In this document: positions 24,920 through 34,018 of the stretch, one piece after another
Numbering within the stretch: the stretch's first letter is position 1
Layout: each line of letters begins with the position of its first letter
Assembly (NCBI RefSeq): GCF_010723305.1
Contig: NZ_BLKW01000002.1
Coordinates: 806,001-870,000, forward strand
Direction: 5' to 3'
Length of the DNA stretch: 64,000 bases
Source of the DNA: Mycobacterium botniense
GTDB lineage: Bacteria; Actinomycetota; Actinomycetes; Mycobacteriales; Mycobacteriaceae
Notes under the pieces: generated by a model
What the model was told of the DNA's origin: nothing
Seen by the model: only the letters and a program-made list of their open reading frames with translations
The model's database searches: none
Made by a program: the position numbers and the translations under genes

Positions 24920-25930
24920 TTAGGCCAGCCGGCGCAACCTGGGCGCGAGATCTTTGCGGAAAAGCTCTAAAAAGCGGCGCTGGTCGTGCCCCGGCGCGTG
25001 GAACACCAGGTGATTGAGGCCCCACCCCACGTACTGGCCGACCTTTTCGACGGCCTCGTCGGGGTCTGACGCGACGATCCAGCGCTTGGCGACCTGCTCG
25101 ATCGGCAGCGCGTCGGCCGCCCTCTCCATCTCGATGGGGTCGTCGATGCTGTGCTTCTGTTCGGCGGTCAGCGACAGCGGTGCCCAAAACCGGGTGTTCT
25201 CCAGCGCCAGTTCAGGATCAGGGTCATAAGAAATCTTGATCTCGATCATCTTGTCGATATCGTCGGCGTTTCGGCCCGCCCCGGTTGCCCCCTCCACGAC
25301 AGCGGGGATCAGTTTGTCGTGGTAGAGCTCCTCACCCTTGCCCGAGGTGCAGATGAACCCGTCGCCGGCCCGGCCGGCGTATTTGGCCACTGCGGGACCG
25401 CCGGCGGCGATGTAGATCGGCACCCCGCCCTCGGGCACGTCGTAGATGGAAGCGCCCTTGAGCCGGTAGTACTCACCGTCGAAGTCGACCCGGTCTCCGC
25501 GCCACAGTTCCCGCATCAGTCGCACTGCTTCGCGCAACCGGGCGAACCGCTCCTTGAACTCCGGCCAGACACCCTCATAGCCGGTGGCGATCTCGTTGAG
25601 CGCCTCACCGGTGCCCACCCCCAAAAACACCCGGCCCGGATACAGACAACCCATGGTGGCGAACGCCTGCGCGACGACTGCGGGGTTGTACCGAAACGTC
25701 GGCGTGAGTACCGACGTGCCCAACTGGATCCTGCTGGTGCGCTCCCCGACGGCAGTCAGCCAGGCCAGCGAAAATGGGGCGTGCCCGCCCTGGTGACGCC
25801 ACGGCTGGAAATGATCACTGACGGTGGCGCTGTCCATACCATGCGCTTCGGCCGCGACACCAAGTTCAACGAGTTCTCGCGGCCCGAACTGCTCAGCCGA
25901 CGCCTTGTATCCGAGTTTGAGTTCCGCCAC
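24920..25930 (-). CDS. fgd1: F420-dependent glucose-6-phosphate dehydrogenase Fgd1
   Basis: A 336-residue LLM-fold enzyme, the length known for mycobacterial Fgd1. It oxidises glucose-6-phosphate and reduces F420, supplying F420H2 to other enzymes, including activators of nitroimidazole drugs. Active-site residues are in their known positions: Asp39, His40 and Trp44 in SDHFQPW, and Glu109 in GTGEALNE. I chose GTG at 25930 because it begins the conserved [10 protein letters not shown]; an upstream frame extension is unrelated. Divergent from the metallo-hydrolase gene with 36 bases between starts. Confidence 0.97.
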   Translation of the reverse strand: MAELKLGYKASAEQFGPRELVELGVAAEAHGMDSATVSDHFQPWRHQGGHAPFSLAWLTAVGERTSRIQLGTSVLTPTFRYNPAVVAQAFATMGCLYPGRVFLGVGTGEALNEIATGYEGVWPEFKERFARLREAVRLMRELWRGDRVDFDGEYYRLKGASIYDVPEGGVPIYIAAGGPAVAKYAGRAGDGFICTSGKGEELYHDKLIPAVVEGATGAGRNADDIDKMIEIKISYDPDPELALENTRFWAPLSLTAEQKHSIDDPIEMERAADALPIEQVAKRWIVASDPDEAVEKVGQYVGWGLNHLVFHAPGHDQRRFLELFRKDLAPRLRRLA

Positions 25931-25966
25931 CCTGTCGTTTCTACTCCCTTGCCTACACTCGCGAGC

Positions 25967-26713
25967 ATGGCACCGGCGCTCACTGCGATCACCGAGAGCG
26001 TGCACCTCGCCCAGGGTGACGCGGTCAACTGGCTGCTGGTCACCGACGACACCCGCGTCATGCTGATCGACGCCGGGTATCCGGGTGACCGTGCCGACGT
26101 GCTGAGCTCACTGCGCCAGCTCGGCTACCAGGCGGACGATGTGTGCGCAATCGTGTTGACGCATGCGCACATCGATCATCTCGGCTCGGCGATCTGGTTC
26201 GCCAAGACCCACGGCACACCGGTGTATTGCCATGCCGAGGAGGTGGGGCACGCCAAACGCGAATACCTGCAACAGGCGTCGCCCGTCGAGGTCGCGCTGC
26301 GCGTCTGGCGGCCCCGGTGGGCGGCCTGGGCTGCACATGTGGTCCGCAAGGGCGGCCTCGTTCGTGACGGCATCCCGACTGCGCAGCCGCTGACCGCCGA
26401 CACCGCCGCCGAGTTGCCTGGTCACCCGATGGTGATTCGCACCCCTGGGCATACCAGCGGACACTGCTCCTACCTGGTGGACGGGGTGCTCGCCAGCGGC
26501 GACGCTCTGGTGACCGGGCACCCGTTACTGCGTCGCAGCGGGCCGCAGCTGCTTCCGGCGGTGTTCAGCCACAACCAGGACGACTGTGTGCGCAGCCTGG
26601 CGGCGCTGGCGCTGCTGGAGACCGAGATTCTGGCTCCCGGCCACGGTGACCTGTGGCGCGGCCCGATCCGCGAAGCCGCCGAGCGGGCTAGCGCACTGGC
26701 TCGGGGGCGCTGA
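25967..26713 (+). CDS. Metallo-beta-lactamase-fold hydrolase (Rv0406c-like)
   Basis: A 248-residue MBL-fold protein. The metal motif [10 protein letters not shown] gives His66, His68, Asp70 and His71. Further ligands lie in [12 protein letters not shown] and the Asp of ASGDALV, with LAPGHGDLW near the C-terminus. Family members hydrolyse thioesters, lactones or nucleic acids; the substrate here is unknown. ATG at 25967 is used; longer GTG starts would run into the divergent fgd1 leader. The 3' end overlaps the convergent YVTN gene by 26 bases. Confidence 0.85.
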   Translation: MAPALTAITESVHLAQGDAVNWLLVTDDTRVMLIDAGYPGDRADVLSSLRQLGYQADDVCAIVLTHAHIDHLGSAIWFAKTHGTPVYCHAEEVGHAKREYLQQASPVEVALRVWRPRWAAWAAHVVRKGGLVRDGIPTAQPLTADTAAELPGHPMVIRTPGHTSGHCSYLVDGVLASGDALVTGHPLLRRSGPQLLPAVFSHNQDDCVRSLAALALLETEILAPGHGDLWRGPIREAAERASALARGR

Positions 26714-27899
26714 TGTGACCGCCCGAGTTTTCACAGCGCTCACCGCTGTCTGCAGCGGCGCCGGTCAGCGGAAGCGTTTCGGCCTCGGTTTCTCGCCTGG
26801 CCGGCAGGTTGACGGTCCGCGGCACGCTCGTGTCGGCAGACCTCGGCGTCGCGAGTGCGGTGACCGTTGCCGCCCAGTAGTCGCCCACATACAGCCACCG
26901 GCCCTCCGGATGGACAGCCACCGCTTCCGGGTTGCCTCCGACCTCGATCGTGGTCACGACGCTGTGGGTGGCCATGTCGATCACGGTGACGCTGCCGCCG
27001 CCGAAATTGGTGACGTACAGGTACCGACCATCCGGGTCGGCTGCCACACCGCGCGGAAGGTCACCTGCGATGTGCGTGCGCACCGTATTGGTGACGGTGT
27101 CTACCACCGCAACCGAACCAACGGTGATCACATACGCGCAGCCGGCGGGACTCACCACCACCCTCAAGGGGATGTCCTCCACCGGGATCAGGCTGACTTG
27201 GCGTGTCTTGAGGTTGACTGCCGAGACACAGCGGATCTCCGGATGCGTGACGTAAAGACGCCACCCCTCCGGCCCCAGCGTCATGGCGCTGGGACACACG
27301 CCGATCGGGATCCGGTCGACGACAGCATAGGTGGTGGTGTCGATGACCAGCACGCTGCCCTGGTCGTACTGGTGATGGGGCAATCGTTCCGATGTGGCGG
27401 CATAGAGGCGGGCACCGTCGGAACTGACCGCCAGGCTCGCGATGCGGCCGGGGAGCCGAATTGCGGCAATTGTGGTGCCACTGGGGTCGATGACGGAGAT
27501 CCGGCTGTGCCGGCTCGCGTCGCCGACCGGGCCGTGTGCGAGGTAAAAACGGCTGCCGTCGGGGGCGGCCACTTCGTCAACTGTGGGGGCGCACCGACCG
27601 GTCCGCACGGTGTGGTGGGTGGGACAGATCATCGACACCAAACCGGAATAGCCGATGACGCAGACGGTACTGCCATCGCCGGCGGTCACGATGTTCTTGG
27701 GGTGCCCGGGAATCGGGACGGTAGTGATCACCCGGTGGTCCCGGCCGTCGATGACCGTGACGCCGTCGGTGGTGGCGGCGTAGACGTGCCCGCCGGGCGT
27801 GACCGCTATGCCCACCACCCCGCCGGAAACCGGAATGCTCACCGCAGCCGACTCCGCGCCGTACCGCCCACGCTGCTGAGAACACATCGCTGGTGTCAT
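26688..27899 (-). CDS. YVTN-type beta-propeller protein
   Basis: A 403-residue protein made of about eight repeats of roughly 42 residues, each with a pattern like RYLYVTNFGGGSVTVIDMAT and GNPEAVAVHPEGRWLYV. This is the YVTN/SMP-30-like beta-propeller family seen in surface-layer and secreted scaffold proteins. The N-terminus (TPAMCSQQRG) has no clear signal peptide, so the location is uncertain. The ATG at 27899 follows GGGAAGGGGG. No catalytic residues can be named. It ends by overlapping the Rv0406c-like gene on the other strand. Confidence 0.8.
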   Translation of the reverse strand: MTPAMCSQQRGRYGAESAAVSIPVSGGVVGIAVTPGGHVYAATTDGVTVIDGRDHRVITTVPIPGHPKNIVTAGDGSTVCVIGYSGLVSMICPTHHTVRTGRCAPTVDEVAAPDGSRFYLAHGPVGDASRHSRISVIDPSGTTIAAIRLPGRIASLAVSSDGARLYAATSERLPHHQYDQGSVLVIDTTTYAVVDRIPIGVCPSAMTLGPEGWRLYVTHPEIRCVSAVNLKTRQVSLIPVEDIPLRVVVSPAGCAYVITVGSVAVVDTVTNTVRTHIAGDLPRGVAADPDGRYLYVTNFGGGSVTVIDMATHSVVTTIEVGGNPEAVAVHPEGRWLYVGDYWAATVTALATPRSADTSVPRTVNLPARRETEAETLPLTGAAADSGERCENSGGHISAPEPVR

Positions 27900-27992
27900 G
27901 GCCGCCCCCTTCCCGCACCCGGTCGCAGCGAGAGATATCCGAGAGATATCAAGGTGATCAAAACAACCATGGAGATGTCGCCGGGATTCCCG

Positions 27993-28940
27993 TCACGCTG
28001 ATTGCCCAGCGTCTCCAGCCGCGCCGCGGTGGCGCGAACGGCGGGTGGCGGTGACGTAGCGCTGCGAGACCGGGATGTTTGCGAGGTCGTCGCGCCGCAG
28101 CCGAGGCAATCCGGTGGCAGCGAACAGGTCAGCCAGGTTACTCGTTGCCGTCTCCCAGCCCCGGGCCGCCAGGTATTCCCCGACATCGTGATGCCGGCCC
28201 GCGTAGGTCAAACCGGTCAGGCCGATCTCCAAACCGTGGTGGCGCCAGCGTTCGGCTAGGGTCTGCTCTCGCTCGGCCCACGACTGGATACCAGTCGGCA
28301 TGTGGTCGGCGGCCAACCTGCTGCCGGCGGCGCTCAGCGCGGTGACGTTGTCCAACAACCGGTCCTGCGCTTCGGGAGATAAAACCCCGCTCAGCAGCCC
28401 TTCGGCGATCCACACGCCCGGTTCGCCACCATCGAAGCCGACCCGGCGCAGTGCCGCGGGCCAATCCTGGTTGAGGTTGACGCCCACCGCGCGGCGATTC
28501 ACGGTCGGGGTTGCGCCCAACTGCCGCAGCACCCCCGTCTTGAACTCGATCACCGAGGGCTGGTCGAGCTCGTACACGGCCGTGCCCGGCGGCCACCACA
28601 GCCGGTAGGGCCGCGCATCCAATCCTGAGGCCAGGATCACCACCTGGCGGATGCCGTGCCCCACAGCCGTGGCCACGAAATCATCGAAGAACCGGCTGCG
28701 TACGGCGAAAAGCTCGATCATCCGCGCCAGCGCAGCGTCGTCGCCGAGATCAAAAATGTCCAGCTCCCCGTCGATGAGCCGGGTGAAAAAGCCTATCCGC
28801 GTGGCGCGTACCAACGGCTCGGCGAATGGGTCGGTGATCAGCCCGCGCTTGGTTGCCACCGCCCGGGCGGCCGCGACCAGTGTTGCCGCGGCGTCCACGC
28901 GGAGTGCCGGGCCCGCGCTGTGGTGCTTCGTCCGTGCCAT
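27993..28940 (-). CDS. SAM-dependent methyltransferase, TIGR00027 family
   Basis: A 315-residue methyltransferase of the large mycobacterial family once annotated as putative S-adenosylmethionine-dependent methyltransferases (leucine carboxyl methyltransferase-like). SAM-binding motif I is VVILASGLDARPYRL, and YELDQPSVIEFK provides the acidic residue for the ribose. AEGLLSGVLSPEAQ is also typical. Substrates are unknown for most members. The ATG at 28940 follows a leader shared with the DUF3054 gene 13 bases upstream, so the two are probably cotranscribed. Confidence 0.9.
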   Translation of the reverse strand: MARTKHHSAGPALRVDAAATLVAAARAVATKRGLITDPFAEPLVRATRIGFFTRLIDGELDIFDLGDDAALARMIELFAVRSRFFDDFVATAVGHGIRQVVILASGLDARPYRLWWPPGTAVYELDQPSVIEFKTGVLRQLGATPTVNRRAVGVNLNQDWPAALRRVGFDGGEPGVWIAEGLLSGVLSPEAQDRLLDNVTALSAAGSRLAADHMPTGIQSWAEREQTLAERWRHHGLEIGLTGLTYAGRHHDVGEYLAARGWETATSNLADLFAATGLPRLRRDDLANIPVSQRYVTATRRSRHRGAAGDAGQSA

Positions 28941-28953
28941 GGTGTCGTCACCG

Positions 28954-29322
28954 TCACCGACGCCGGCGGCGTCGTAGCAACGTGGCAGCTCCCCGCCACC
29001 CCAGCAATAACACAGCGGTGACGGACGCGGCCACCGCCACGAAACTCACCGCCACACCGGCAGAACTGACCTTGCGCAGCAGCATTCCGGCCACCAGTGT
29101 GCACACCCACACCACGACACCGGTCGGGAATATCGCCAGTGGGTCTCGCCAGCCCCGTGATACCAGCCAGCCAGCCGCCGTTCCGGTGAGGAACGGCCAG
29201 GCTGTCGTCGCCACGCCGGCCACGCTGAGCCCTTCGCCGTGGCTACGCCGTCCGACCACGCAGAACACCAGCACACCGATGACGTCAACGCCCAGCCAAG
29301 CCGGGCTGCGCTGTGCCCGCAT
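28954..29322 (-). CDS. DUF3054 family membrane protein
   Basis: A 122-residue protein with four predicted transmembrane helices: about 9-25, 36-55, 65-85 and 90-110. The GRRSHGEG motif after helix 1 and WPFLTGTAAGWLV in helix 2 match DUF3054. The tail is six arginines, a cytoplasmic anchor by the positive-inside rule. The function of the family is not known. It is the first gene of a two-gene leftward unit with the methyltransferase and diverges from the SDR gene over about 180 bases. Confidence 0.82.
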   Translation of the reverse strand: MRAQRSPAWLGVDVIGVLVFCVVGRRSHGEGLSVAGVATTAWPFLTGTAAGWLVSRGWRDPLAIFPTGVVVWVCTLVAGMLLRKVSSAGVAVSFVAVAASVTAVLLLGWRGAATLLRRRRRR

Positions 29323-29506
29323 GCCGCGACCGTACCCCGACCGCGGTGGGCCTTGACCCCGCCGTGTGATGAATGTAGGTTCGTCGCCGATGAATGGCGA
29401 TTCATTCGCCGGTGCCCGGGTGCCCGCGATGGTGGAACCCCGATGACGTCGGCCAGGGCGCCGCGGTCGTCACGGGTGCTATGTCACGACCGGAGGGGAA
29501 CCGTCG

Positions 29507-30238
29507 ATGAGCGACAAGATCGCATTGGTGACCGGCGCCGCATCGGGCATCGGTAAGGCCGTCGCGCTGGGCTTCGCTGCTCATGGTGAGCGGGTGATCG
29601 CCGCTGATCTTGATGAGGCGGCCGCGAAAGCGACTGCGCAGGAATACCCCGAGCTGATCACCGCCCTGCCCGTCGACGTCGCCAACCGCGCCCAGGTGGA
29701 TCTGCTGCGCGACCGGGCGCAGGCTGAGGTCGGTGCGCCCACCATCATCGTCAACGCCGCGGGATGGGACCGCACGGACCAATTCCTTAACGCCACAACA
29801 GAATTTGCCGAAAAGGTGGTCGCTATCAACTACCTCGGCCCGGTGCACGTGTGCAGCGCGTTTTTGCCGGGGATGATCGCGGCGGGCGGCGGAAGAGTAG
29901 TCAACCTAGCCAGTGATGCCGGGCGCGTCGGCAGCGCCGGCGAGACGATCTATGCCGGCGCCAAAGGCGGCGTCATCGCGTTCACCAAATCGCTGGCCCG
30001 GGAAATGGCTCGCCATCAGATCACCGTCAATTGTGTGTGCCCCGGTCCCACTGATACACCACTGTTTCACGCTCAGCCGGAGAAACTGAAAGAGGCTTTG
30101 GTCAAGGCGATCCCGTTTCGTCGGCTGGCCCGGCCCGAGGAAGTTGCCGCGGCTGTTTTGTTCTTCGCCTCCGACTCCGCATCCTTCATCACCGGCCAGG
30201 TGATCAGCGTCAGCGGCGGCCTCACCATGGCGGGCTGA
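29507..30238 (+). CDS. SDR-family dehydrogenase (BadH-like)
   Basis: A 243-residue classical short-chain dehydrogenase. The cofactor motif TGAASGIG is at residues 9-16, and Asp in IAADLDE suggests NAD preference. INAAG-like VNAAGWDR is the NNAG element, and the YAGAK catalytic Tyr-Lys pair follows SDAGRVGSAGETI. It resembles 2-hydroxycyclohexanecarboxyl-CoA dehydrogenase BadH and other acyl-CoA alcohol dehydrogenases. GGAGGGGAA stands before the ATG. The next gene, an acyl-CoA dehydrogenase, begins 13 bases later, which supports a ring or branched acyl-CoA degradation role. Confidence 0.88.
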   Translation: MSDKIALVTGAASGIGKAVALGFAAHGERVIAADLDEAAAKATAQEYPELITALPVDVANRAQVDLLRDRAQAEVGAPTIIVNAAGWDRTDQFLNATTEFAEKVVAINYLGPVHVCSAFLPGMIAAGGGRVVNLASDAGRVGSAGETIYAGAKGGVIAFTKSLAREMARHQITVNCVCPGPTDTPLFHAQPEKLKEALVKAIPFRRLARPEEVAAAVLFFASDSASFITGQVISVSGGLTMAG

Positions 30239-30251
30239 CTAGGATCGATCG

Positions 30252-31433
30252 ATGAGCACGGCATCAGATTTCCACCCACTCGACCCGCTCAGCCTGGACG
30301 CGTCGTTGTCCGACGACGAGATCGCCTTACGCGAGACCGTCCGCGCGTTCTGCGCTGAGCATGTCACTCCCTACGTGGCCGACTGGTTCGAAACCGGCGA
30401 TCTGCCTGTAGCCCGGGAGCTCGCGAAACAGTTCGGCCAGCTCGGCCTGCTGGGTATGCACCTGCGGGGCTATGGGTGTAGTGGCGCGTCAGCCGTCCAC
30501 TACGGACTGGCCTGTCTGGAGCTCGAGGCTGCGGACTCCGGCGTCCGGTCACTGGTGTCGGTGCAGGGGTCGCTGGCAATGTTCGCCATCTGGAACTTCG
30601 GCTCCGAGGAGCAAAAACAGCAGTGGCTCCCGGGTATGGCCGCGGGCGAGCTGCTTGGCTGTTTCGGCCTGACCGAACCTGATGTCGGATCCGACCCGGC
30701 CGCCATGAAGACCGCAGCGCGCCGCGACGGCCCGGACTGGGTGCTCAACGGTCGAAAAATGTGGATCACCAACGGCTCGATCGCTGACGTCGCGATCGTG
30801 TGGGCTACCACCGACGACGGTATCCGCGGGTTCATCGTCCCGGCCGACGCCCCGGGGTTTTCCGCCCATACCATTCATCACAAGCTCTCGCTACGGGCTT
30901 CGATCACCAGCGAATTGGTTCTCGACGATGTGCGGTTACCGGAAAAGGCCATGCTGCCCAAGGCTATCGGACTGCGCGGACCACTGGCCTGTCTGTCCGA
31001 GGCGCGGTACGGAATCGTCTGGGGCGCGATGGGCGCGGCGCGTACGGCATGGCAGTGCGCGCTGGAGTATGCGCGCCAGCGCACCCAGTTCGGGCGTCCG
31101 ATCGCCGGATTCCAGTTGACGCAAGCCAAGCTCGTCGACATGGCAGTTGAGCTGCACAAGGGGCAGTTGCTGGCCCTGCATCTCGGCCGTCTCAAGGATC
31201 GTGCCGGGCTGCGTCCTGAACAGGTCAGCTTCGGCAAGCTCAACAACACCCGAGAAGCGCTGGAGATCTGCCGCACAGCGCGAACGATACTGGGCGGAAA
31301 CGGAATATCGCTTGAGTATCCGGTGATCCGGCACATGACCAACCTGGAATCGGTGCTGACTTACGAGGGCACGGCTGAGATGCACCAACTGATTCTGGGC
31401 CAAGCGTTCACTGGTATGAACGCCTTCCGCTGA
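30252..31433 (+). CDS. fadE7: Acyl-CoA dehydrogenase, glutaryl-CoA dehydrogenase-like (FadE7-like)
   Basis: A 393-residue flavoprotein. The N-terminal helical domain, CFGLTEPDVGSDPAAMKT and WITNGSIADVAIVWA form the FAD/substrate part, and the C-terminal helix bundle has RTQFGRPIAGFQLTQAKLVD. The catalytic glutamate sits in LTYEGTAEMHQL. The overall sequence looks like the glutaryl-CoA dehydrogenase subgroup, and position plus length fit H37Rv fadE7 (Rv0400c). Substrate is not certain. Second gene in the SDR-fadE-fadE-tetR operon. Confidence 0.85.
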   Translation: MSTASDFHPLDPLSLDASLSDDEIALRETVRAFCAEHVTPYVADWFETGDLPVARELAKQFGQLGLLGMHLRGYGCSGASAVHYGLACLELEAADSGVRSLVSVQGSLAMFAIWNFGSEEQKQQWLPGMAAGELLGCFGLTEPDVGSDPAAMKTAARRDGPDWVLNGRKMWITNGSIADVAIVWATTDDGIRGFIVPADAPGFSAHTIHHKLSLRASITSELVLDDVRLPEKAMLPKAIGLRGPLACLSEARYGIVWGAMGAARTAWQCALEYARQRTQFGRPIAGFQLTQAKLVDMAVELHKGQLLALHLGRLKDRAGLRPEQVSFGKLNNTREALEICRTARTILGGNGISLEYPVIRHMTNLESVLTYEGTAEMHQLILGQAFTGMNAFR

Positions 31434-31446
31434 CAGGAGTACCGTC

Positions 31447-32595
31447 ATGACGTCACGCCTGGCCCACTCCCCCGAACATCACCAGTTTCGGGAACTGGTG
31501 CGTGATTTCGTGCAGCGTACTGTCGTACCCGCCCACGAGGACTGGGAGCGGGCCGGATGCTGGGATCGATCCCTGTTCACCGAGGCAGGAAAACTGGGAC
31601 TGCTGGGCTTTCCCGTGCCCGAACAGTTCGGCGGCCCGGGGGTCAACGACTTTCGCTACCATGCGATCGTCGTCGAAGAGCTGCAACGGGCCGGGGCAGC
31701 TGCCGAGGCAGTCGCATTCTCACTGCAAAACGACATCGTATTGCCCTATCTCACCGAGCTGACGACCGCAGAACAGAAACAACGGTGGCTGCCCGGTGTA
31801 GTGACCGGCGAAACGATACTCGGCATAGCGATGACCGAGCCTGGCGCCGGTAGTGATCTGGCGGGCATCCGCACCACGGCGGTTCGCGATGGCAACCACT
31901 ACGTCGTCAACGGTGCGAAAACCTTCATCTCCAACGGACAAAACGGCGACTTGTTCGTCGTAGCGGTGCGCACGTCGCCGGAGCGGCACAAAGGCCTGTC
32001 GCTGCTTGTGGTCGACGCGGACACCCCGGGTTTTCACCGTGGACGTAACCTGGAAAAAATCGGCCTGCACGCCCAGGACACCAGCGAGCTAACCTTCACC
32101 GACATGCGGGTTCCCGTCGACAACCTGCTTCAACAAGAGGGCCAGGGCTTTTATCAGATGATGAAAAACCTTCCTCAGGAGCGGCTTTCGCTCGGTGTTG
32201 GAGCAGTGGCCGCCGCTGAGGGAGTGCTGGCCGAAACCATCGACTATGTTCGCCAACGGCACGCGTTCGGCACGTCAGTCGCGAGCTTTCAAAACAGTCA
32301 GTTCCTGCTGGCCGAGCTGGCAACTGAGCTCGACGTGGCGCGCACCTACCTTGACGACTGCATCGCCGAACACGTAGCCGGTGAGCTGACCGCGGCTCGC
32401 GCAGCACGGCTGAAATGGTGGACTACCGAGCTGCAGGTACGCGTCGCCGACCGCTGCCTGCAGTTGCACGGGGGATATGGCTATATGCGGGAATACCCGG
32501 TGTCGCGGGCGTTCGTCGACGCCCGGATCCAGACGATTTACGGGGGCACCACCGAAATCATGAAGACGATCATCGCCAAGGATCTGGGTATCTGA
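31447..32595 (+). CDS. Acyl-CoA dehydrogenase, long-chain/isovaleryl type
   Basis: A 382-residue acyl-CoA dehydrogenase. AMTEPGAGSDLAGIRT and FISNGQNGDLFVV are the flavin-contact motifs. The usual glutamate of YEGT is absent (IYGGTTEIMKT), as in long-chain type enzymes, where the catalytic base lies on helix G; the fitting Glu is in GAVAAAEGVLAETIDYV. So it differs in type from the neighbouring FadE7-like enzyme. AGGAGT precedes the ATG by seven bases. Its stop overlaps the TetR start (TGATG). Confidence 0.88.
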   Translation: MTSRLAHSPEHHQFRELVRDFVQRTVVPAHEDWERAGCWDRSLFTEAGKLGLLGFPVPEQFGGPGVNDFRYHAIVVEELQRAGAAAEAVAFSLQNDIVLPYLTELTTAEQKQRWLPGVVTGETILGIAMTEPGAGSDLAGIRTTAVRDGNHYVVNGAKTFISNGQNGDLFVVAVRTSPERHKGLSLLVVDADTPGFHRGRNLEKIGLHAQDTSELTFTDMRVPVDNLLQQEGQGFYQMMKNLPQERLSLGVGAVAAAEGVLAETIDYVRQRHAFGTSVASFQNSQFLLAELATELDVARTYLDDCIAEHVAGELTAARAARLKWWTTELQVRVADRCLQLHGGYGYMREYPVSRAFVDARIQTIYGGTTEIMKTIIAKDLGI

Positions 32596-33272
32596 TGGCC
32601 ACTGACGTCGCCGACTACGGCGCTCTGCCTGTCGAGGAGGCGGTGCGCGCTGCCCGGATCAGTTCGCGGCGTCGCCAGGTGCTTGACGCTGCGGTCAAAA
32701 TTATGGGTAAGACTGGGTTTCACCAAATGTCCATGCAGGATTTGGCCGCCGAGGCCAACGTCAGCGTGGGCTTGATCTACACATACTTCGGCGGCAAAGA
32801 AGATCTGCTGCTTGCGACGATCATGCGGATCCAGGATGCGTTTCGCGATCAGCTGGCGCCTGCGATGAATGCCGCAGGCGAGGATGTCGTCGAGCGGCTG
32901 GCCGCCGGTATCCGTCGCTATATCGAGATCGTCGACGAGAACCTGGACGCGGTGGTGTTGACCTACCGGGAGAGCCGCACTCTTGACGCGGCCGGGCGCG
33001 CGCAGATCAAGAAACTCGAGATCGCCACCGCCGCCCCGCTACGTGCGGCGATCACGGACGGTATCGCCGCCGGGGTTTTCCGTGATACCGACGTTGATCT
33101 GATGGCATTCGACATCATGCTGCTCGCGCACGGTTGGGCCTTGAAGCACTGGCATTTCCGCCCGATCTATAGCCTCGACGACTACATTCGCCTGCAGACC
33201 CGCTCTGTGCTCAATTCGTTGATCGCACCCGAGCGGCGCGGCGACTATCCGCGGCTACTGGCTGACGACTGA
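32595..33272 (+). CDS. TetR-family transcriptional regulator
   Basis: A 225-residue regulator. The helix-turn-helix is near residues 25-70: RRRQVLDAAVKIMGKTGFH, MSMQDLAAEANVSVGLIYTY and FGGKEDLL. The C-terminal ligand domain is helical and includes YRESRTLD and WALKHWHF. It is coupled by TGATG to the second acyl-CoA dehydrogenase and so most likely controls this operon, with an acyl-CoA or related compound as the ligand. No clear palindromic operator for it was found upstream of the SDR gene by eye. Confidence 0.9.
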   Translation: MATDVADYGALPVEEAVRAARISSRRRQVLDAAVKIMGKTGFHQMSMQDLAAEANVSVGLIYTYFGGKEDLLLATIMRIQDAFRDQLAPAMNAAGEDVVERLAAGIRRYIEIVDENLDAVVLTYRESRTLDAAGRAQIKKLEIATAAPLRAAITDGIAAGVFRDTDVDLMAFDIMLLAHGWALKHWHFRPIYSLDDYIRLQTRSVLNSLIAPERRGDYPRLLADD

Positions 33273-33438
33273 TCCGATACGCCCGCGCACCAGGGCGTCC
33301 TGACTCCGACAGCGAGATTCTCGCAGCACCTCCCAGGCGCGCGTCGACACCGGTCCCGGATCAGCAGGTCGGTGATGTGCGAGTCGGTGCTGCAGCCACA
33401 AACCGGCGCCGGGGGAGGTCATGGACCGTCTCGGTGGT

Positions 33439-33454
33439 ATACCTATAGGGGTAT
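33439..33454. promoter_or_regulatory. CsoR/CstR-like operator before the AhpD-like gene
   Basis: The sequence ATACCTATAGGGGTAT gives inverted ATACC and GGTAT arms around six bases. This is the form of operators bound by the CsoR/CstR repressor family, which sense copper or reactive sulfur. It lies 15 bases before the ATG of the AhpD-like gene, where bound repressor would block the promoter. The same ATACC-N6-GGTAT form occurs near the peroxiredoxin gene at 39.04 kb. No gene for such a regulator is in the window. Confidence 0.55.
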
Positions 33455-33469
33455 TGGTATGATGGCGGC

Positions 33470-33850
33470 ATGAGTGAACACACCCACCACCATGACGTGC
33501 TGAATGAGCTTCGCCCTCAACACCGCGCGCTGCGCACCATGATCCCCGACGTCTATCGCGGATTCGCCGAGCTGAGCAATGCCGCGCTGACGTCGGGTGC
33601 CTTGGACAAGAGAATTAAAGAGCTCATCGCGCTGGCGATCGGGGTGGTAGCAGGCTGTGACGGCTGCATCGCTTCACACGCTCAGGGCGCCGCGCGTGCC
33701 GGCGCCTCCAAGGAGGAAGCCGCCGAGGCGATCGGCGTCACCTTCCTCATGCACGGCGGGCCGGCCACCATCTACGGTGCTCGGGCGTATGACGCGTTTT
33801 GCGAATTCGCTGACGCGGAAACCAACACCGCAGCGGGATCACCCCGATGA
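33470..33850 (+). CDS. AhpD-like carboxymuconolactone decarboxylase-family protein
   Basis: A 126-residue CMD-domain protein. The redox motif is complete: Glu51 in KELIALAIG and Cys63-x2-Cys66 followed by His70 (CDGCIASH), the arrangement of AhpD peroxidase partners. Such proteins reduce peroxides or peroxiredoxins via a dithiol. Residues 1-30 are His-rich (HTHHH). It begins a rightward set with a Cys-rich protein, a coiled-coil protein and ctaD, and stands just behind a CsoR/CstR-like operator. A role in thiol or sulfur stress is inferred from this context. Confidence 0.88.
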   Translation: MSEHTHHHDVLNELRPQHRALRTMIPDVYRGFAELSNAALTSGALDKRIKELIALAIGVVAGCDGCIASHAQGAARAGASKEEAAEAIGVTFLMHGGPATIYGARAYDAFCEFADAETNTAAGSPR

Positions 33851-34018
33851 ATAGTGCCGATTCAGTGAGGCGGATCTCATCCCAGCGATCCTGCACTGGA
33901 TCGATGCCGAAGGGCCCGACCAGCCCGATGGCGTTCCCGGCAATGGCTGCGTCGACTGCCCGCAGGAAGACGTCAAACCACGACAGCCCAAAGACTTTCA
34001 CCAAAACTGGAGCGACCA
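33851..34018. other. Short interval with two competing open frames
   Basis: Between the AhpD-like gene and the Cys-rich gene, one rightward frame from 33855 reads as FSEADLIPAILHWIDAEG with a later GNGCVDCPQED and has no start codon. A leftward frame from 34019 reads as VAPVLVKVFGLSWFDV. Both have moderately GC-rich third positions, so neither can be preferred. It may be the remnant of a small CxxC protein gene. I do not call a gene. Confidence 0.3.
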
